NCBI GenBank assembly: GCA_934271265.1
Contig: CAKQRE010000006.1
Coordinates: forward strand, 122,376-186,375
DNA: 64,000 nucleotides
DNA from: an uncultured Clostridia bacterium
Lineage (GTDB): Bacteria; Bacillota; Clostridia; Christensenellales; Borkfalkiaceae
Direction of reading: 5' to 3'
The position numbers were made by a program, and so were the translations under genes. Positions 16,004-25,486 of this stretch are shown one piece after another. The notes beneath the pieces were generated by a model. That model made no database searches. It saw nothing but the letters and a program-made list of their open reading frames with translations, and was not told where the DNA came from. The stretch's first letter is position 1; every line of letters starts with the position of its first letter.

Positions 16004-17952
16004 ACGATCCGCTTGAACCATTTATCGATCTCCGTTCTCGTGATCCGTACGGCGATCGGTCTGCCGTGCGGGCATTTCAGCCCCATATCGCCGTCGATGT
16101 CTTCGAGCAATTTTTTCATTTCCGATTCGGAAAGGCTCATTCCCGATTTGATCGCCGCCTTACAGGCTTTCTGCATCAGTTTTTCGTTCACGATGTCCGG
16201 CATATCCGTTTTTCTGAGTCCGAGATCGGAAAGCAGATCGTCGAAAAAGGCTTTCAGGTCGATATCGGAAAGAAGATAGGGAATCTGGTAGACAACGTAG
16301 GATGAATCGTCGTTATATTCGATCTCGAACCCCATTTTCCTGAGATAGGAGAGTTTTCCGTCGATAAAATCGAATTCGGACGGATTGGTTTTCAATACGT
16401 AAGGAACAAGCATCGGTTGCTGCATCGGCTCGGAGGCTCCGAGATATGCCGCCTTGAATTTATCGTATAAAATTCTTTCGTGCGCGGCATGCTGATCGAT
16501 GAAGTAGATCTCCTCTCCCCGTTCGAGGATCAGATAGGTCGTCAGAACCTGTCCGACGGTACGGAAAGGCAATTTTTCGCCGATCCGCTGCTGGATCAAC
16601 TTTTGCTTTTCCTCTTTTTCTCTTTCCATCTGTTCGATATATTTTTTATTCTCCGCAAAAATATCGACCTTTTCTTCTTTTTCCCCGGAAAGGTTTTCCC
16701 CTTCGTTTACGCTGTCGCGCACTTCTTCGAATCCTTCCGAAACAGATTGCGCGGGGGCGTTTTTCAGTATATACGCATACGATTGCTCCGGTTTGTAAAC
16801 GGGGGGTATCGGTTTTGAAAAATCGTATTTCGCGTTTTCGATCTCTTTGTTTTTTTCTTCCTTCGCCGACGAGATCGCTTTATCGAACCCGGGAGGAACG
16901 AGATTTTTTTCCTCTTTTTCGCCGAGAGAGGGGTATTCGTTCGTTTTTAAAATATCGAGGGCTTGCGAAGACCCGTCGAGCACGCTGGAAACGAGAGAAT
17001 ACAGCGTGCCGTATATCACCTGATTGTCCGAAAACCTGACGTCCGTTTTATTCGGATGGGCATTCACGTCGACCACGTCCGGCGAAACGCGTACGGTCAG
17101 CACGTAGAAGGGATACTGACGTTTCATCAGATAACTTGCGTAAGCGTTATGAATGGCAGACTGCACCGTCGCGTTCACGATATACCGTCCGTTTAAAATG
17201 CAGGTCTGATAGGTTCTGTTCGCTTTCGTGAAATAGTGCTTTCCGATATAACCGGAAACGGAAATCCCGTTTTTCACTCCTTCGATTTTGAAACAGTTTG
17301 TGATCGTATCATAACCGTAAATGCGGATGATCGCTTCCTCGAGCCCTTCCCCGTTCGTTTTATAGATCTGTTTGCCGTCCGAAACATAACGAAAGGAGAT
17401 TTTCGGGTTTGCAAGAATAAGCCTTGCCATCATGCCGGTGATATCCGTTTCCTCCGCCTTGGTCGATTTCATGAATTTCGCACGGGCGGGCGTATTATAA
17501 AACAGATCTTTCACCGTGATCGTCGTACCGCGGGAAGCGGGATAATAATCGAGCTCGCCGAGCACACCCCCCTCCGCCGTCATCGTACAGCCGATGTCGC
17601 TTTTCTCGTCACAGGTCAATATCGTAACTTTCGCGACGGATGCGACCGACGCGAGAGCCTCTCCGCGGAAACCGAGCGTCATGATCGCGTCGAGATCCTC
17701 CGCCTTTTCGATCTTGCTTGTCGCATGGGGTAAAAATGCGTGAGGAAGATCCTCCGCCGACATGCCGCACCCGTCGTCCGCTACGACGATGCTTTCCTTG
17801 CCGCCGTCCGTGATCGTGACGGAGATCTCGCGGGCACCCGCGTCGATCGAGTTTTCCACGAGTTCTTTCACGACGGAAAACGGTCTTTCGACCACTTCGC
17901 CCGCCGCGATACGACTGTAAACGCTTTTATCGAGAATATTGATTTTAGCCAT
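16000..17952 (-). CDS. mutL: DNA mismatch repair protein MutL
   Basis: MutL couples MutS mismatch recognition to strand removal. The N-terminal GHKL ATPase is complete: IAAGEVVERPFSVVKELVEN, DDGCGM, HATSKI and GFRGEALAS. A long linker (about residues 330-450) rich in Lys and Glu leads to the dimerisation/endonuclease domain. There the metal motif reads DQHAAHERILYD (486-497), so the last acidic residue is Asp where the family normally has Glu. ACKAAIKSGM and CPHGRP (from residue 627) are also present, so the nicking activity typical of bacteria without MutH is probably retained. The gene overlaps miaA by 4 nt and follows mutS by 59 nt. Confidence 0.96.
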   Translation of the reverse strand: MAKINILDKSVYSRIAAGEVVERPFSVVKELVENSIDAGAREISVTITDGGKESIVVADDGCGMSAEDLPHAFLPHATSKIEKAEDLDAIMTLGFRGEALASVASVAKVTILTCDEKSDIGCTMTAEGGVLGELDYYPASRGTTITVKDLFYNTPARAKFMKSTKAEETDITGMMARLILANPKISFRYVSDGKQIYKTNGEGLEEAIIRIYGYDTITNCFKIEGVKNGISVSGYIGKHYFTKANRTYQTCILNGRYIVNATVQSAIHNAYASYLMKRQYPFYVLTVRVSPDVVDVNAHPNKTDVRFSDNQVIYGTLYSLVSSVLDGSSQALDILKTNEYPSLGEKEEKNLVPPGFDKAISSAKEEKNKEIENAKYDFSKPIPPVYKPEQSYAYILKNAPAQSVSEGFEEVRDSVNEGENLSGEKEEKVDIFAENKKYIEQMEREKEEKQKLIQQRIGEKLPFRTVGQVLTTYLILERGEEIYFIDQHAAHERILYDKFKAAYLGASEPMQQPMLVPYVLKTNPSEFDFIDGKLSYLRKMGFEIEYNDDSSYVVYQIPYLLSDIDLKAFFDDLLSDLGLRKTDMPDIVNEKLMQKACKAAIKSGMSLSESEMKKLLEDIDGDMGLKCPHGRPIAVRITRTEIDKWFKRIV

Positions 17953-18011
17953 ATGTCTTAATTAGCATCCCCGTGTTTTCAAACACGTAAAACAATTGAT
18001 AAATTTAGATT

Positions 18012-20627
18012 TTATCTGTTATTTTGCAACTTTTTCTTTAAATCGGAAATCAGCTTTAACGCATCGAGCGGCGTCATGCAGTTCACGTCTGCGTCACGGA
18101 TCGCCTCTTCGGTTTCGGAAAGCGTGGGAACGATCTCCTCCTCGATCTCATCTTCCGAAGGGATATCGCCTGCGGATGAATTCGCGAGATCGTTTTTTTC
18201 AAGTTTCTTTAAAATTGACTTTGCTCGCGCCGTCACTTCCGACGGAATACCCGCAAGAGAGGCTACCTCGATCCCGAAACTTCTGTTCGCGCTGCCCCGC
18301 ATGATCTTTCTTAAGAACACCACTTTCCCGTTGATCTCGCGGACGGTGATCTTATAGTTCTTCACGCCGTCGATTATCCCTTCCAGCTCCGAAAGCTCGT
18401 GATAATGGGTCGCAAACAGCGTTTTCGCTTTTACAGTTTTCGCAAGATACTCCACGACCGCCCAGGCGATCGAGAGCCCGTCATACGTGCTCGTGCCCCT
18501 GCCTACCTCATCGAGGATCAGCAAACTTTTCGAAGTTGCGTGGCGAAGGATGGAAGCGACCTCCGTCATTTCTACCATGAACGTGCTCTGATCGAAAATC
18601 AGGTTGTCGCTCGCGCCGATCCTTGTAAAAATACGGTCGATCACGGGGATCTCGGCTGACCTTGCGGGAACGAACGAACCCATGTGCGCCATGACGGCGA
18701 TCAGAGCGTTTTGCCGCATGTATGTGCTTTTGCCCGCCATGTTCGGGCCCGTAACGATAAGCACTCTGTTTTCGTCCGTATCGAGAAGGGTATCGTTTGC
18801 GACGAACGTTTCTTTGGAAACGCGTTCCACCACGGGATGTCTGCCCTGAACGACGTTCATCGGTTTGTCGCCCGGAACGATCGTCGGGCGGACGTAATTG
18901 TTTTCTTTCGCAACCGTAGCAAAAGACAAAATGCAATCGAGACAGGCGATCGCGCGGGAAGAATCCTGTAATTTCTTTATATTTCCGCGAAGAATACCGC
19001 GGATCTTCTCGAAGATCTCCCCTTCGATCTTTTTACAGCGCTCGCTGCTCGTCAGGATCTCTTCTTCCACTTTTTTCAGTTCTTCCGTGATATACCGCTC
19101 GCCTCCCGTAAGGGTCTGCTTACGGATATAATCGTACGGAACGAGCTCTTTAAAGGAGTTGGTAACCTCGATATAATAACCGAAAACGCGGTTATAACCG
19201 ATTTTCAGATTTTTGATCCCCGTTTTTTCCCGCTCCGTTTCCTCCATTTTTTTGATGACGGAAGCGGCGTTTTCGCGAATGCCGCGCAGCCGGTCGAGCT
19301 CGGGATCGAATCCGTCTTTGATGAAACCGCCGTCCTTCGTGACGACGGGCGCGTTTTCGACGATCGCGCTTCCGAGAAGAGAGGACAGATCTTCAAAGCC
19401 GTAAACGTATTTGTCCACGTCCTTCAGGATCGCTGCGGAAACGCCGAACAGCAGAAGTTTGACGGACGGAAACGCCGCGATCGATTTCGCGAGGGTTTCG
19501 CAGTCCTTCGGAGTGATGCGGTCGTTGGAGATGCGCCCAGCGATCCTCTCCGTGTCTTTAATTCCCTTCAGACACTCGATAAGTCCTTCCCTGAGCACCG
19601 CGCTTTTCGAAAGCTCTTCCACCCCGTCGAGACGGTAAGCGATTTTTTCGGGAGAAGTGAGAGGAGAAAGAACCCAGTTTCTCATCATTCTTTTTCCCAT
19701 TGCGGTGATCGTTTTGTCAAGCACCCACAAGAGAGTGCCGTACGTCTTCCCGTCCCGCTGATTTTTCACCAGTTCGAGATTGCGGAGAGCGGAGGCGTCG
19801 AAAATCATCTGTTCGGAAGAAACTTCCAGAGAAACGTTATCGATGTTGCGAAGGGCGTGTTTCTGCGTTTCGCGAAGATACGCCAGAAGGGCGCCGCACG
19901 CGCCGATCACCGCCGGATCGTCCTCGATGCCGAATACGGAAAGAGAATGAACCGCAAACTGCTCCCGCACGACGTTTTCCGCATTTTCCCGCAAAAACGC
20001 CCGTTCCGAATAGCCGTTAAATATCGGTATCACTTTATGTTGTACGACGGGCATTTCATTCGCACGGGAGAGATACTGCGGATTGCAGATGATCTCCGCC
20101 GGGGAGATCCTGACGAGATGATCGCACAGATCGGATTCCGCATTGTCTCCTTCGAAAGATTTCGCGTAGAACTGCCCCGTCGTAATATCGCACCAGGCGA
20201 TGCCGACGGAAGCGCGCGTGGCGTAAACGCAGGCGATGAAATTGTTTTTGCCTTCGTCGATCAGTTCCGATTCCGTTACCGTGCCGGAAGACACGATGCG
20301 GATGACGTCCCGTTCGACGAGTCCTTTTCCCTTTCCCGGTTCGGAAAGCTGTTCGCAGATCGCAACTTTTTCTCCCAACGCGACGAGTTTTGCGATGTAT
20401 TCGTCCGCCGCATGATAAGGGATCCCGCACATGGGGGCGCGCTGTTCGAGTCCGCAGTCTCTCCCCGTAAGCGTAAGATCGAGCATCGAGGAAACCTTGA
20501 TCGCGTCGTCAAAGAACATTTCGTAAAAGTCTCCGAGACGATAAAACACGATGCAATCGGGATATTTCTCCTTGATCGTATCGTAATGTTTCATCATATC
20601 CGACTTTTCGAATTTTTTTTCAGCCAT
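18012..20627 (-). CDS. mutS: DNA mismatch repair protein MutS
   Basis: MutS recognises mismatches and small loops. The 871-aa protein begins with the mismatch-binding domain carrying the Phe-X-Glu wedge in LGDFYEMF. It has core and clamp regions and ends with the ABC-type ATPase: Walker A GPNMAGKSTYMRQ, signature DQSTFMVEM, Walker B LLILDEVGRGTSTYDG and switch FATHYHEL. The ATG at 20627 has GGTGA six bases upstream; an in-frame GTG at 20636 is possible. The C-terminal tail carries an acidic stretch and a short Lys-rich end. It is the second gene of the miaB-mutS-mutL-miaA operon. Confidence 0.97.
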   Translation of the reverse strand: MAEKKFEKSDMMKHYDTIKEKYPDCIVFYRLGDFYEMFFDDAIKVSSMLDLTLTGRDCGLEQRAPMCGIPYHAADEYIAKLVALGEKVAICEQLSEPGKGKGLVERDVIRIVSSGTVTESELIDEGKNNFIACVYATRASVGIAWCDITTGQFYAKSFEGDNAESDLCDHLVRISPAEIICNPQYLSRANEMPVVQHKVIPIFNGYSERAFLRENAENVVREQFAVHSLSVFGIEDDPAVIGACGALLAYLRETQKHALRNIDNVSLEVSSEQMIFDASALRNLELVKNQRDGKTYGTLLWVLDKTITAMGKRMMRNWVLSPLTSPEKIAYRLDGVEELSKSAVLREGLIECLKGIKDTERIAGRISNDRITPKDCETLAKSIAAFPSVKLLLFGVSAAILKDVDKYVYGFEDLSSLLGSAIVENAPVVTKDGGFIKDGFDPELDRLRGIRENAASVIKKMEETEREKTGIKNLKIGYNRVFGYYIEVTNSFKELVPYDYIRKQTLTGGERYITEELKKVEEEILTSSERCKKIEGEIFEKIRGILRGNIKKLQDSSRAIACLDCILSFATVAKENNYVRPTIVPGDKPMNVVQGRHPVVERVSKETFVANDTLLDTDENRVLIVTGPNMAGKSTYMRQNALIAVMAHMGSFVPARSAEIPVIDRIFTRIGASDNLIFDQSTFMVEMTEVASILRHATSKSLLILDEVGRGTSTYDGLSIAWAVVEYLAKTVKAKTLFATHYHELSELEGIIDGVKNYKITVREINGKVVFLRKIMRGSANRSFGIEVASLAGIPSEVTARAKSILKKLEKNDLANSSAGDIPSEDEIEEEIVPTLSETEEAIRDADVNCMTPLDALKLISDLKKKLQNNR

Positions 20628-20685
20628 AGTATTCACCGTATCCGGCTGCCTGAGACAGCCCGTTCCTCATTTTTCGTAAAAAACG

Positions 20686-22002
20686 TCATTCCGCGATCTC
20701 GCCGATCAGGCTCATGCCGCCCGTCGAAGTGATCTTCACAGAAAGAAATTTTCCGATCGCATTGGTCGGCGAATCGAAGTATGCCATTCTGCCGCGTTCG
20801 TCCCGTCCCATGTATTTTTTCTTCTTTTCGTCGAAATCCTCGCAGAGGATCTCAACCGTTTTCCCGACGTATTCTTTGGATTCGTCGCGGTTTTTCTCGT
20901 TCTGATATTCCACGAGCCGCATGATCCTGTCCTTTTTCACGTCATCCGGGATCTGCCCGTCCATCGCCGCGGCTTTCGTTCCTTCGCGGGGGGAATACAC
21001 GAAAGTGAACGCCCCGTCGAACCCGACGCGGTCGAGAAGGGCTACGGTTTCCCCGAAATCTTCTTCCGTTTCGGTCGGAAAACCGACGATCACGTCCGTC
21101 GTGATCGCGCAACCCGGTAAAATACGCCGGATCATTCCGACTTTCTCTTCATAACTTTCCGCCGTGTATCTGCGGTTCATCAGTTTTAAGATCCTGTCGC
21201 TTCCCGATTGCACGGGAAGATGGATCGCCCTGCACGCGTGGGGGTTGTTTTTCAATGCGACAACAACTTCTTCCGTCAGATCCTTCGGGTGGTTGGACAT
21301 AAAGCGAAGGCGGAACTTCCCCTCGATCTTTCCGATCTCGTCCAGAAGCCCCGCAAAAGAGGAACCGTCGCCGAGATCTTTCCCGTAGGAATTTACGTTC
21401 TGACCGAGAAGAGTGATCTCTTTATACCCCTCGTCCACAAGGGAACGGACTTCCTTCACCACGTCTTCCGCCTTTCTGCTGCGTTCTCTCCCGCGGACGT
21501 AAGGCACGATACAGTAAGAACAAAAATTGTTGCAACCGTACATTACGTTCACCCAGGCATTGGGAAAGCTCGACCGCATCGGTCTGATCCCTTCCGTCAC
21601 TTCCCCGTTTTTTTCGCGGATCTCGATCACCGATTTCGTCGTTGCGAGCTTCTTGTCGAGCAGGTCGCCGAATTCGTCGATATTGAACGTTCCGAGAATA
21701 ATATCCACGTACGGGAAGGATTCGTGTAATCTGCGGGCGAAATCGCCCTGTTGGGTCATACACCCGCAGACGGCAAGGATCAGCCCCGGCTTTTCTTTCT
21801 TCAGTTTTTTGAACATTCCGATGTTGCCGAACGCGTGCTGCTCCGCATTTTCGCGCACGCAGCAGGTGTTGAAAACGATTACGTCGGCGTCTTCGGCATT
21901 CTCGCACTTTTCGTATCCCTTCGACGAAAGGATCCCTGCGATCTTTTCCGATTCGTGCACGTTCATCTGGCAACCGTATGTATAGATCAGATATTTTTTC
22001 AT
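20686..22002 (-). CDS. miaB: tRNA-2-methylthio-N6-dimethylallyladenosine synthase MiaB
   Basis: A radical-SAM methylthiotransferase that adds the 2-methylthio group to A37 of tRNA after MiaA. Of the 438 residues, the N-terminal UPF0004 domain holds the cysteines for the auxiliary cluster: Cys11 in YGCQMN, Cys47 in FNTCCVRENA, and the Cys in AVCGCMTQQ. The radical-SAM motif is GCNNFCSYCIVP, and a C-terminal TRAM domain follows. The start is ATG 22002; the reading frame is open upstream to 22038, but that includes the promoter. TATAAT ends 7 nt before the ATG, so the transcript would begin at or within a base or two of the start codon and lack a ribosome binding site. First gene of the mismatch repair operon. 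Confidence 0.96.
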   Translation of the reverse strand: MKKYLIYTYGCQMNVHESEKIAGILSSKGYEKCENAEDADVIVFNTCCVRENAEQHAFGNIGMFKKLKKEKPGLILAVCGCMTQQGDFARRLHESFPYVDIILGTFNIDEFGDLLDKKLATTKSVIEIREKNGEVTEGIRPMRSSFPNAWVNVMYGCNNFCSYCIVPYVRGRERSRKAEDVVKEVRSLVDEGYKEITLLGQNVNSYGKDLGDGSSFAGLLDEIGKIEGKFRLRFMSNHPKDLTEEVVVALKNNPHACRAIHLPVQSGSDRILKLMNRRYTAESYEEKVGMIRRILPGCAITTDVIVGFPTETEEDFGETVALLDRVGFDGAFTFVYSPREGTKAAAMDGQIPDDVKKDRIMRLVEYQNEKNRDESKEYVGKTVEILCEDFDEKKKKYMGRDERGRMAYFDSPTNAIGKFLSVKITSTGGMSLIGEIAE

Positions 22003-22009
22003 AGACAAT

Positions 22010-22038
22010 ATTATAGCGGAAAACGGAAAATTTATCAA
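22010..22038 (-). promoter_or_regulatory. miaB operon promoter, leaderless arrangement
   Basis: Minus strand TTGATA (22038-22033), 17-nt spacer, TATAAT (22015-22010), then 7 nt to the miaB ATG. Transcription would start at about the A of the ATG. Confidence 0.75.
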
Positions 22039-22069
22039 GCGATATCGGCATAATGATCGGAAAAATTCC

Positions 22070-22075
22070 CATAAT
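22070..22075 (+). promoter_or_regulatory. possible -10 box for the penicillin-binding protein gene
   Basis: CATAAT ends 7 nt before ATG 22083, the same spacing as at miaB and the U32 gene. No convincing -35 box is seen. Confidence 0.3.
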
Positions 22076-22082
22076 ATCCGGT

Positions 22083-24275
22083 ATGAAAGGGTTGCGTATC
22101 ACGGCGAAAATTCTTCTGTTTCTCATTCTTACTTCCTCGGCGGCGGTTGCGGGTGTCGGGGCGGTCTATTTTGCAGTCACGAAAGAGGTTCGTTTCGATC
22201 CGAAACTCCTCGAAAGCAAGAGCGTTGCCTGCATCGTAACGGACGAAAACGGAAACGCCCTGACCGGAAACGACGATTATACCTGTTCGCGCGAAATTCC
22301 TTCTTTCGTAAAAAACGCTTTCATTGCGATCGAAGACAAACGCTTTTACCGCCATAGCGGGATCGACGCGCGCGCCCTTTTCAGAGCGACCAAAAACAAC
22401 CTGCTCTCCTTTTCTCTGAAAGAAGGAGGATCCACGATCAGTCAGCAACTCGTGAAAAACGTGTACCTGTCGGGAGAGAAAACGTTTACAAGAAAAATGA
22501 AAGAACTCAAACTGACAAGGGAACTCGAAAGAAAATTTACGAAGGACGAGATTCTTACCGCCTACTTAAACCGCGTTTATTTCGGCGAGGGTTGCTACGG
22601 CATCGGTCGGGCGGCGAAAACATATTTCGCAAAAAAACCTTCGGCTCTCACGCCCGAAGAAGGCGCTATGCTCGCCGCTCTCGTAAAAGCGCCTTCCGTT
22701 CTCGATCCTTTTAAAAACCCGGCGGGAGCAAAGCGGCGCAGAAACCTCGTTCTGTCGGAGATGAAAGCACAGAAATATATAAACGATACAGAATATAAAA
22801 ATTCAATAAATAAAGATATTATCTTAAATTATAAGGAAAATTATGAGAGACGAAAATTCTATGTTTCCCTTGCTCTCGCCGAGGCGACAAACATCCTCGG
22901 TCTTGAGAACGAAAACGGTCTGAGCGGTTATACCGTAAAAACTTATTATCGGGACGAGGCGGAAACCGCCCTTCCTCTTGCAGCGGATTACAACCTTTCC
23001 TGCAACTTCGCGACAATCGTTTTGTCCAATGACGGGGGCAAAGTGATTGCATGCGCGTCCGATACCGGATCGCTATGCCGGGTTCCCGCATCCTGTGCGA
23101 AACCGTGGCTCGTTTACGCTCCCGCGATCGAAGAAAGGATCATTACGGAAGCGAGCGTGATAGACGACAGCAAAACGGATTTCGGCAAATACTCCCCCTC
23201 GAATTACGGCGAAAAATACCGGGGGTATATCAGCGCGAAAGACGCGCTTGCTTTCAGCTCCAACGTGGCGGCGGTCTCCGTTTATCGTAATCTCGGCGTA
23301 AAAAAGGCAAAAACGTATGCGGAAAAACTCGGCGTATCCATTCAAAACGACGACCTTTCCGCCGCACTCGGAAATCTCAGCGGCGGAATCGATTTAAAAA
23401 CGCTTGCCGGAGCTTATCTTCCTTTGTCGGAAGACGGTTTTTATACGAAACCGAAGTTCATTTCGGAGATCAGAAGAAAGGACGGAACCCTTGTTTACCG
23501 CGCCGAATCGAAAAAAGAGAAAGTTTTCAGCCCTGCAACGGCATTTATCGTCCGGGATATGCTGCAAGCCTGCGTGGAATACGGAACGGCGAGAAAACTA
23601 TCCACTCTTCCCTTTCCCGTATGCGCGAAAACGGGAACAAACGGATCAGCCGGAGGAAATACGGACGCCTACTGCGTTGCCTTCACAAGAGACTTTACGG
23701 TTGCGGTATGGCTCGGTAACGCAGATTTCTCTCCGATGGCGAACTCCGTTTCGGGCGGGAGCTACCCCGCCGCAATCGCAGGAGAAGTTCTGTCCGCCTT
23801 GCATAAAAACGATCCGCCGACGGAATTTTCCCGTCCGGACGGCGTTATAAAAACCAACGTGGTCAGAGATACGGAGGGCGACATACCAAAGCTTTACTCC
23901 ACGGGCACAAAAGACGGAGACCCGTTTTATTTCCTCGCCGGCACCGAGCCGCAACAAGAAAACAAACCTGTTGCACCACGCATAAAAGATTACAAAATCA
24001 CTTATAAAAACAATAATTTTGAAATATTTGTCGTTTGCGACGAGGACTGTAACGTTCTCATTGAAGAAAACGAAGGCGAAAGAGAATTTACATTGCGTTC
24101 GGGGGAAACCGTTACGATAACGGATCTGAAATACGATACCGTTTACCGTTATACCCTGACTCCTTACAAACTCGAAAACGGCGTAAAAACAGAAGGAGAA
24201 CAAATAAAAATGCCGCCCGTAAAAACGGACGGCAAAAAGAAAAACTTTTCCGGGTTCGATTGGTGGAACGATTGA
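22083..24275 (+). CDS. class A penicillin-binding protein (bifunctional, PBP1A-like)
   Basis: Builds peptidoglycan outside the membrane: a GT51 glycosyltransferase polymerises lipid II and a transpeptidase crosslinks it. After a short cytoplasmic stretch and one membrane segment (LLFLILTSSAAVAGVGAVYF), the GT51 domain shows EDKRFYRHSGID and GGSTISQQLVKN, with the catalytic Glu in the first. The transpeptidase has the Ser-x-x-Lys motif in PASCAKPW, Ser-x-Asn in AFSSNVAA and Lys-Thr-Gly in CAKTGTNG, so all active-site motifs are present. A C-terminal fibronectin-III-like domain (about residues 640-720) follows. The start is set at ATG 22083; 22053 is also in frame. Neither has a ribosome binding site, and a -10-like box stands 7 nt before 22083. 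Divergent from miaB. Confidence 0.92.
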   Translation: MKGLRITAKILLFLILTSSAAVAGVGAVYFAVTKEVRFDPKLLESKSVACIVTDENGNALTGNDDYTCSREIPSFVKNAFIAIEDKRFYRHSGIDARALFRATKNNLLSFSLKEGGSTISQQLVKNVYLSGEKTFTRKMKELKLTRELERKFTKDEILTAYLNRVYFGEGCYGIGRAAKTYFAKKPSALTPEEGAMLAALVKAPSVLDPFKNPAGAKRRRNLVLSEMKAQKYINDTEYKNSINKDIILNYKENYERRKFYVSLALAEATNILGLENENGLSGYTVKTYYRDEAETALPLAADYNLSCNFATIVLSNDGGKVIACASDTGSLCRVPASCAKPWLVYAPAIEERIITEASVIDDSKTDFGKYSPSNYGEKYRGYISAKDALAFSSNVAAVSVYRNLGVKKAKTYAEKLGVSIQNDDLSAALGNLSGGIDLKTLAGAYLPLSEDGFYTKPKFISEIRRKDGTLVYRAESKKEKVFSPATAFIVRDMLQACVEYGTARKLSTLPFPVCAKTGTNGSAGGNTDAYCVAFTRDFTVAVWLGNADFSPMANSVSGGSYPAAIAGEVLSALHKNDPPTEFSRPDGVIKTNVVRDTEGDIPKLYSTGTKDGDPFYFLAGTEPQQENKPVAPRIKDYKITYKNNNFEIFVVCDEDCNVLIEENEGEREFTLRSGETVTITDLKYDTVYRYTLTPYKLENGVKTEGEQIKMPPVKTDGKKKNFSGFDWWND

Positions 24276-24328
24276 TCAATTGCTCCGAAAAGAAACAGTG
24301 AGCGGCATTATTCGTTCCGGATAGCCTT

Positions 24329-25486
24329 TTACACGGAGACTTTCTCTACTTTCGTCAAAGCTTCCTTAATCAGCCCTTCCACGTCAAGCCGATTTTCCTC
24401 GCGCAGGATCCTCTCCATTTTCGGTTTGATCGCGGGATATTTCGGAAGAAAGACGGTACAACAGTCATCGTAAGGAAGGATGGAAGTTTCGTACGTATCG
24501 ATTTTATTTGCGATCTCGATCGTTTCGAGTTTATCGAACGCGATAAGCGGACGGAACACGGGCATCGACACGACGGAATTTGAGGAAGTGATACTCTCCA
24601 TTGTCTGACTGGCGACCTGTCCGAGGCTCTCCCCCGTTATGATAGCCTGTCCGCCGTTTTTAGCCGCGATCCTTTCGGTGATTCTCATCATAAAGCGGCG
24701 CATCAAGGTGATCATCAGTTCTTCCGCGCATTTTTCGTGTATGGCTTCCTGAATATGAGTAAACCCGACCACGTAAACGTCCATGGGACCGGCATATTCC
24801 GCAACGATACCCGCAAGTTTGATTACTTTTTCCCTGGCGGCTTCGCCCGTATAGGGATAGCTGTGGAAATGCACGCAGGAAAGCTTCATCCCCCTTTTTG
24901 CCATCATGTAACCGGCAACGGGACTGTCGATCCCGCCGGAAAGCATAAGAAAACCGTGCCCGGACGAACCGACGGGCATTCCGCCGATCCCCTTGAAGGT
25001 GTCGGTATACAAAAGCGTTACGCCGCTTTCGCGGATATCGACGTGCAATACAAGCTCCGGCGATTTCACGTCTACGGATAAATCGTCCGGATAAGCGGAA
25101 AGAATATCGTGTCCGAGTTCCCGCGATACTTCCACCGACTGCATCGGAAACGTTTTATCCGCGCGATTGGTTTCCGCCTTGAAGGTACCCGTTTTCCCTT
25201 TGCAGAGGAAAAGGGCGCACTCTTTGATTTTTTCGTAATCCGTTTCCGTGGAATATCCGGGACTTACCGTATGAATACCGCTTATCTTAAGAAGAAGAGA
25301 AAGGATCTTCTCTTCGTCGCATGCGTCATACTCTTCGATCAGATAGCGCATCTGTAATTTTACCAGTTTATGAGGGATCTCTTCGAGAGAATTCCGGATG
25401 TGTTTTTCCAGCAGAGAAAGAAAATAACTTCTGTTCTTGCCTTTCAGAAAGATCTCGCAAACTCTTATAACGATAACTTTGTTCAT
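24329..25486 (-). CDS. thiI: tRNA 4-thiouridine synthase / thiamine sulfur transferase ThiI
   Basis: ThiI adenylates U8 of tRNA and transfers sulfur to make 4-thiouridine; it can also serve thiamine synthesis. The 385-aa protein has the N-terminal ferredoxin-like and THUMP domains, then the PP-loop ATPase motif LSGGIDSPVAGYMMAKRG. It lacks the C-terminal rhodanese domain of the E. coli enzyme, as is usual in Bacillota, where a dedicated cysteine desulfurase supplies sulfur. The adjacent Cys pair in YDDCCTVFLPK matches that group. The start ATG 25486 overlaps the desulfurase stop (ATGA), and the pairing of the two genes supports persulfide transfer between them. Upstream in-frame codons to 25621 lie inside the desulfurase gene and are not used. 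Confidence 0.95.
   Translation of the reverse strand: MNKVIVIRVCEIFLKGKNRSYFLSLLEKHIRNSLEEIPHKLVKLQMRYLIEEYDACDEEKILSLLLKISGIHTVSPGYSTETDYEKIKECALFLCKGKTGTFKAETNRADKTFPMQSVEVSRELGHDILSAYPDDLSVDVKSPELVLHVDIRESGVTLLYTDTFKGIGGMPVGSSGHGFLMLSGGIDSPVAGYMMAKRGMKLSCVHFHSYPYTGEAAREKVIKLAGIVAEYAGPMDVYVVGFTHIQEAIHEKCAEELMITLMRRFMMRITERIAAKNGGQAIITGESLGQVASQTMESITSSNSVVSMPVFRPLIAFDKLETIEIANKIDTYETSILPYDDCCTVFLPKYPAIKPKMERILREENRLDVEGLIKEALTKVEKVSV

Noticed and set aside
24276..24328. Terminator between the convergent penicillin-binding protein and thiI genes.
   Set aside because: Only weak, interrupted pairing (TCCG with CGGA) and no T-run could be found.
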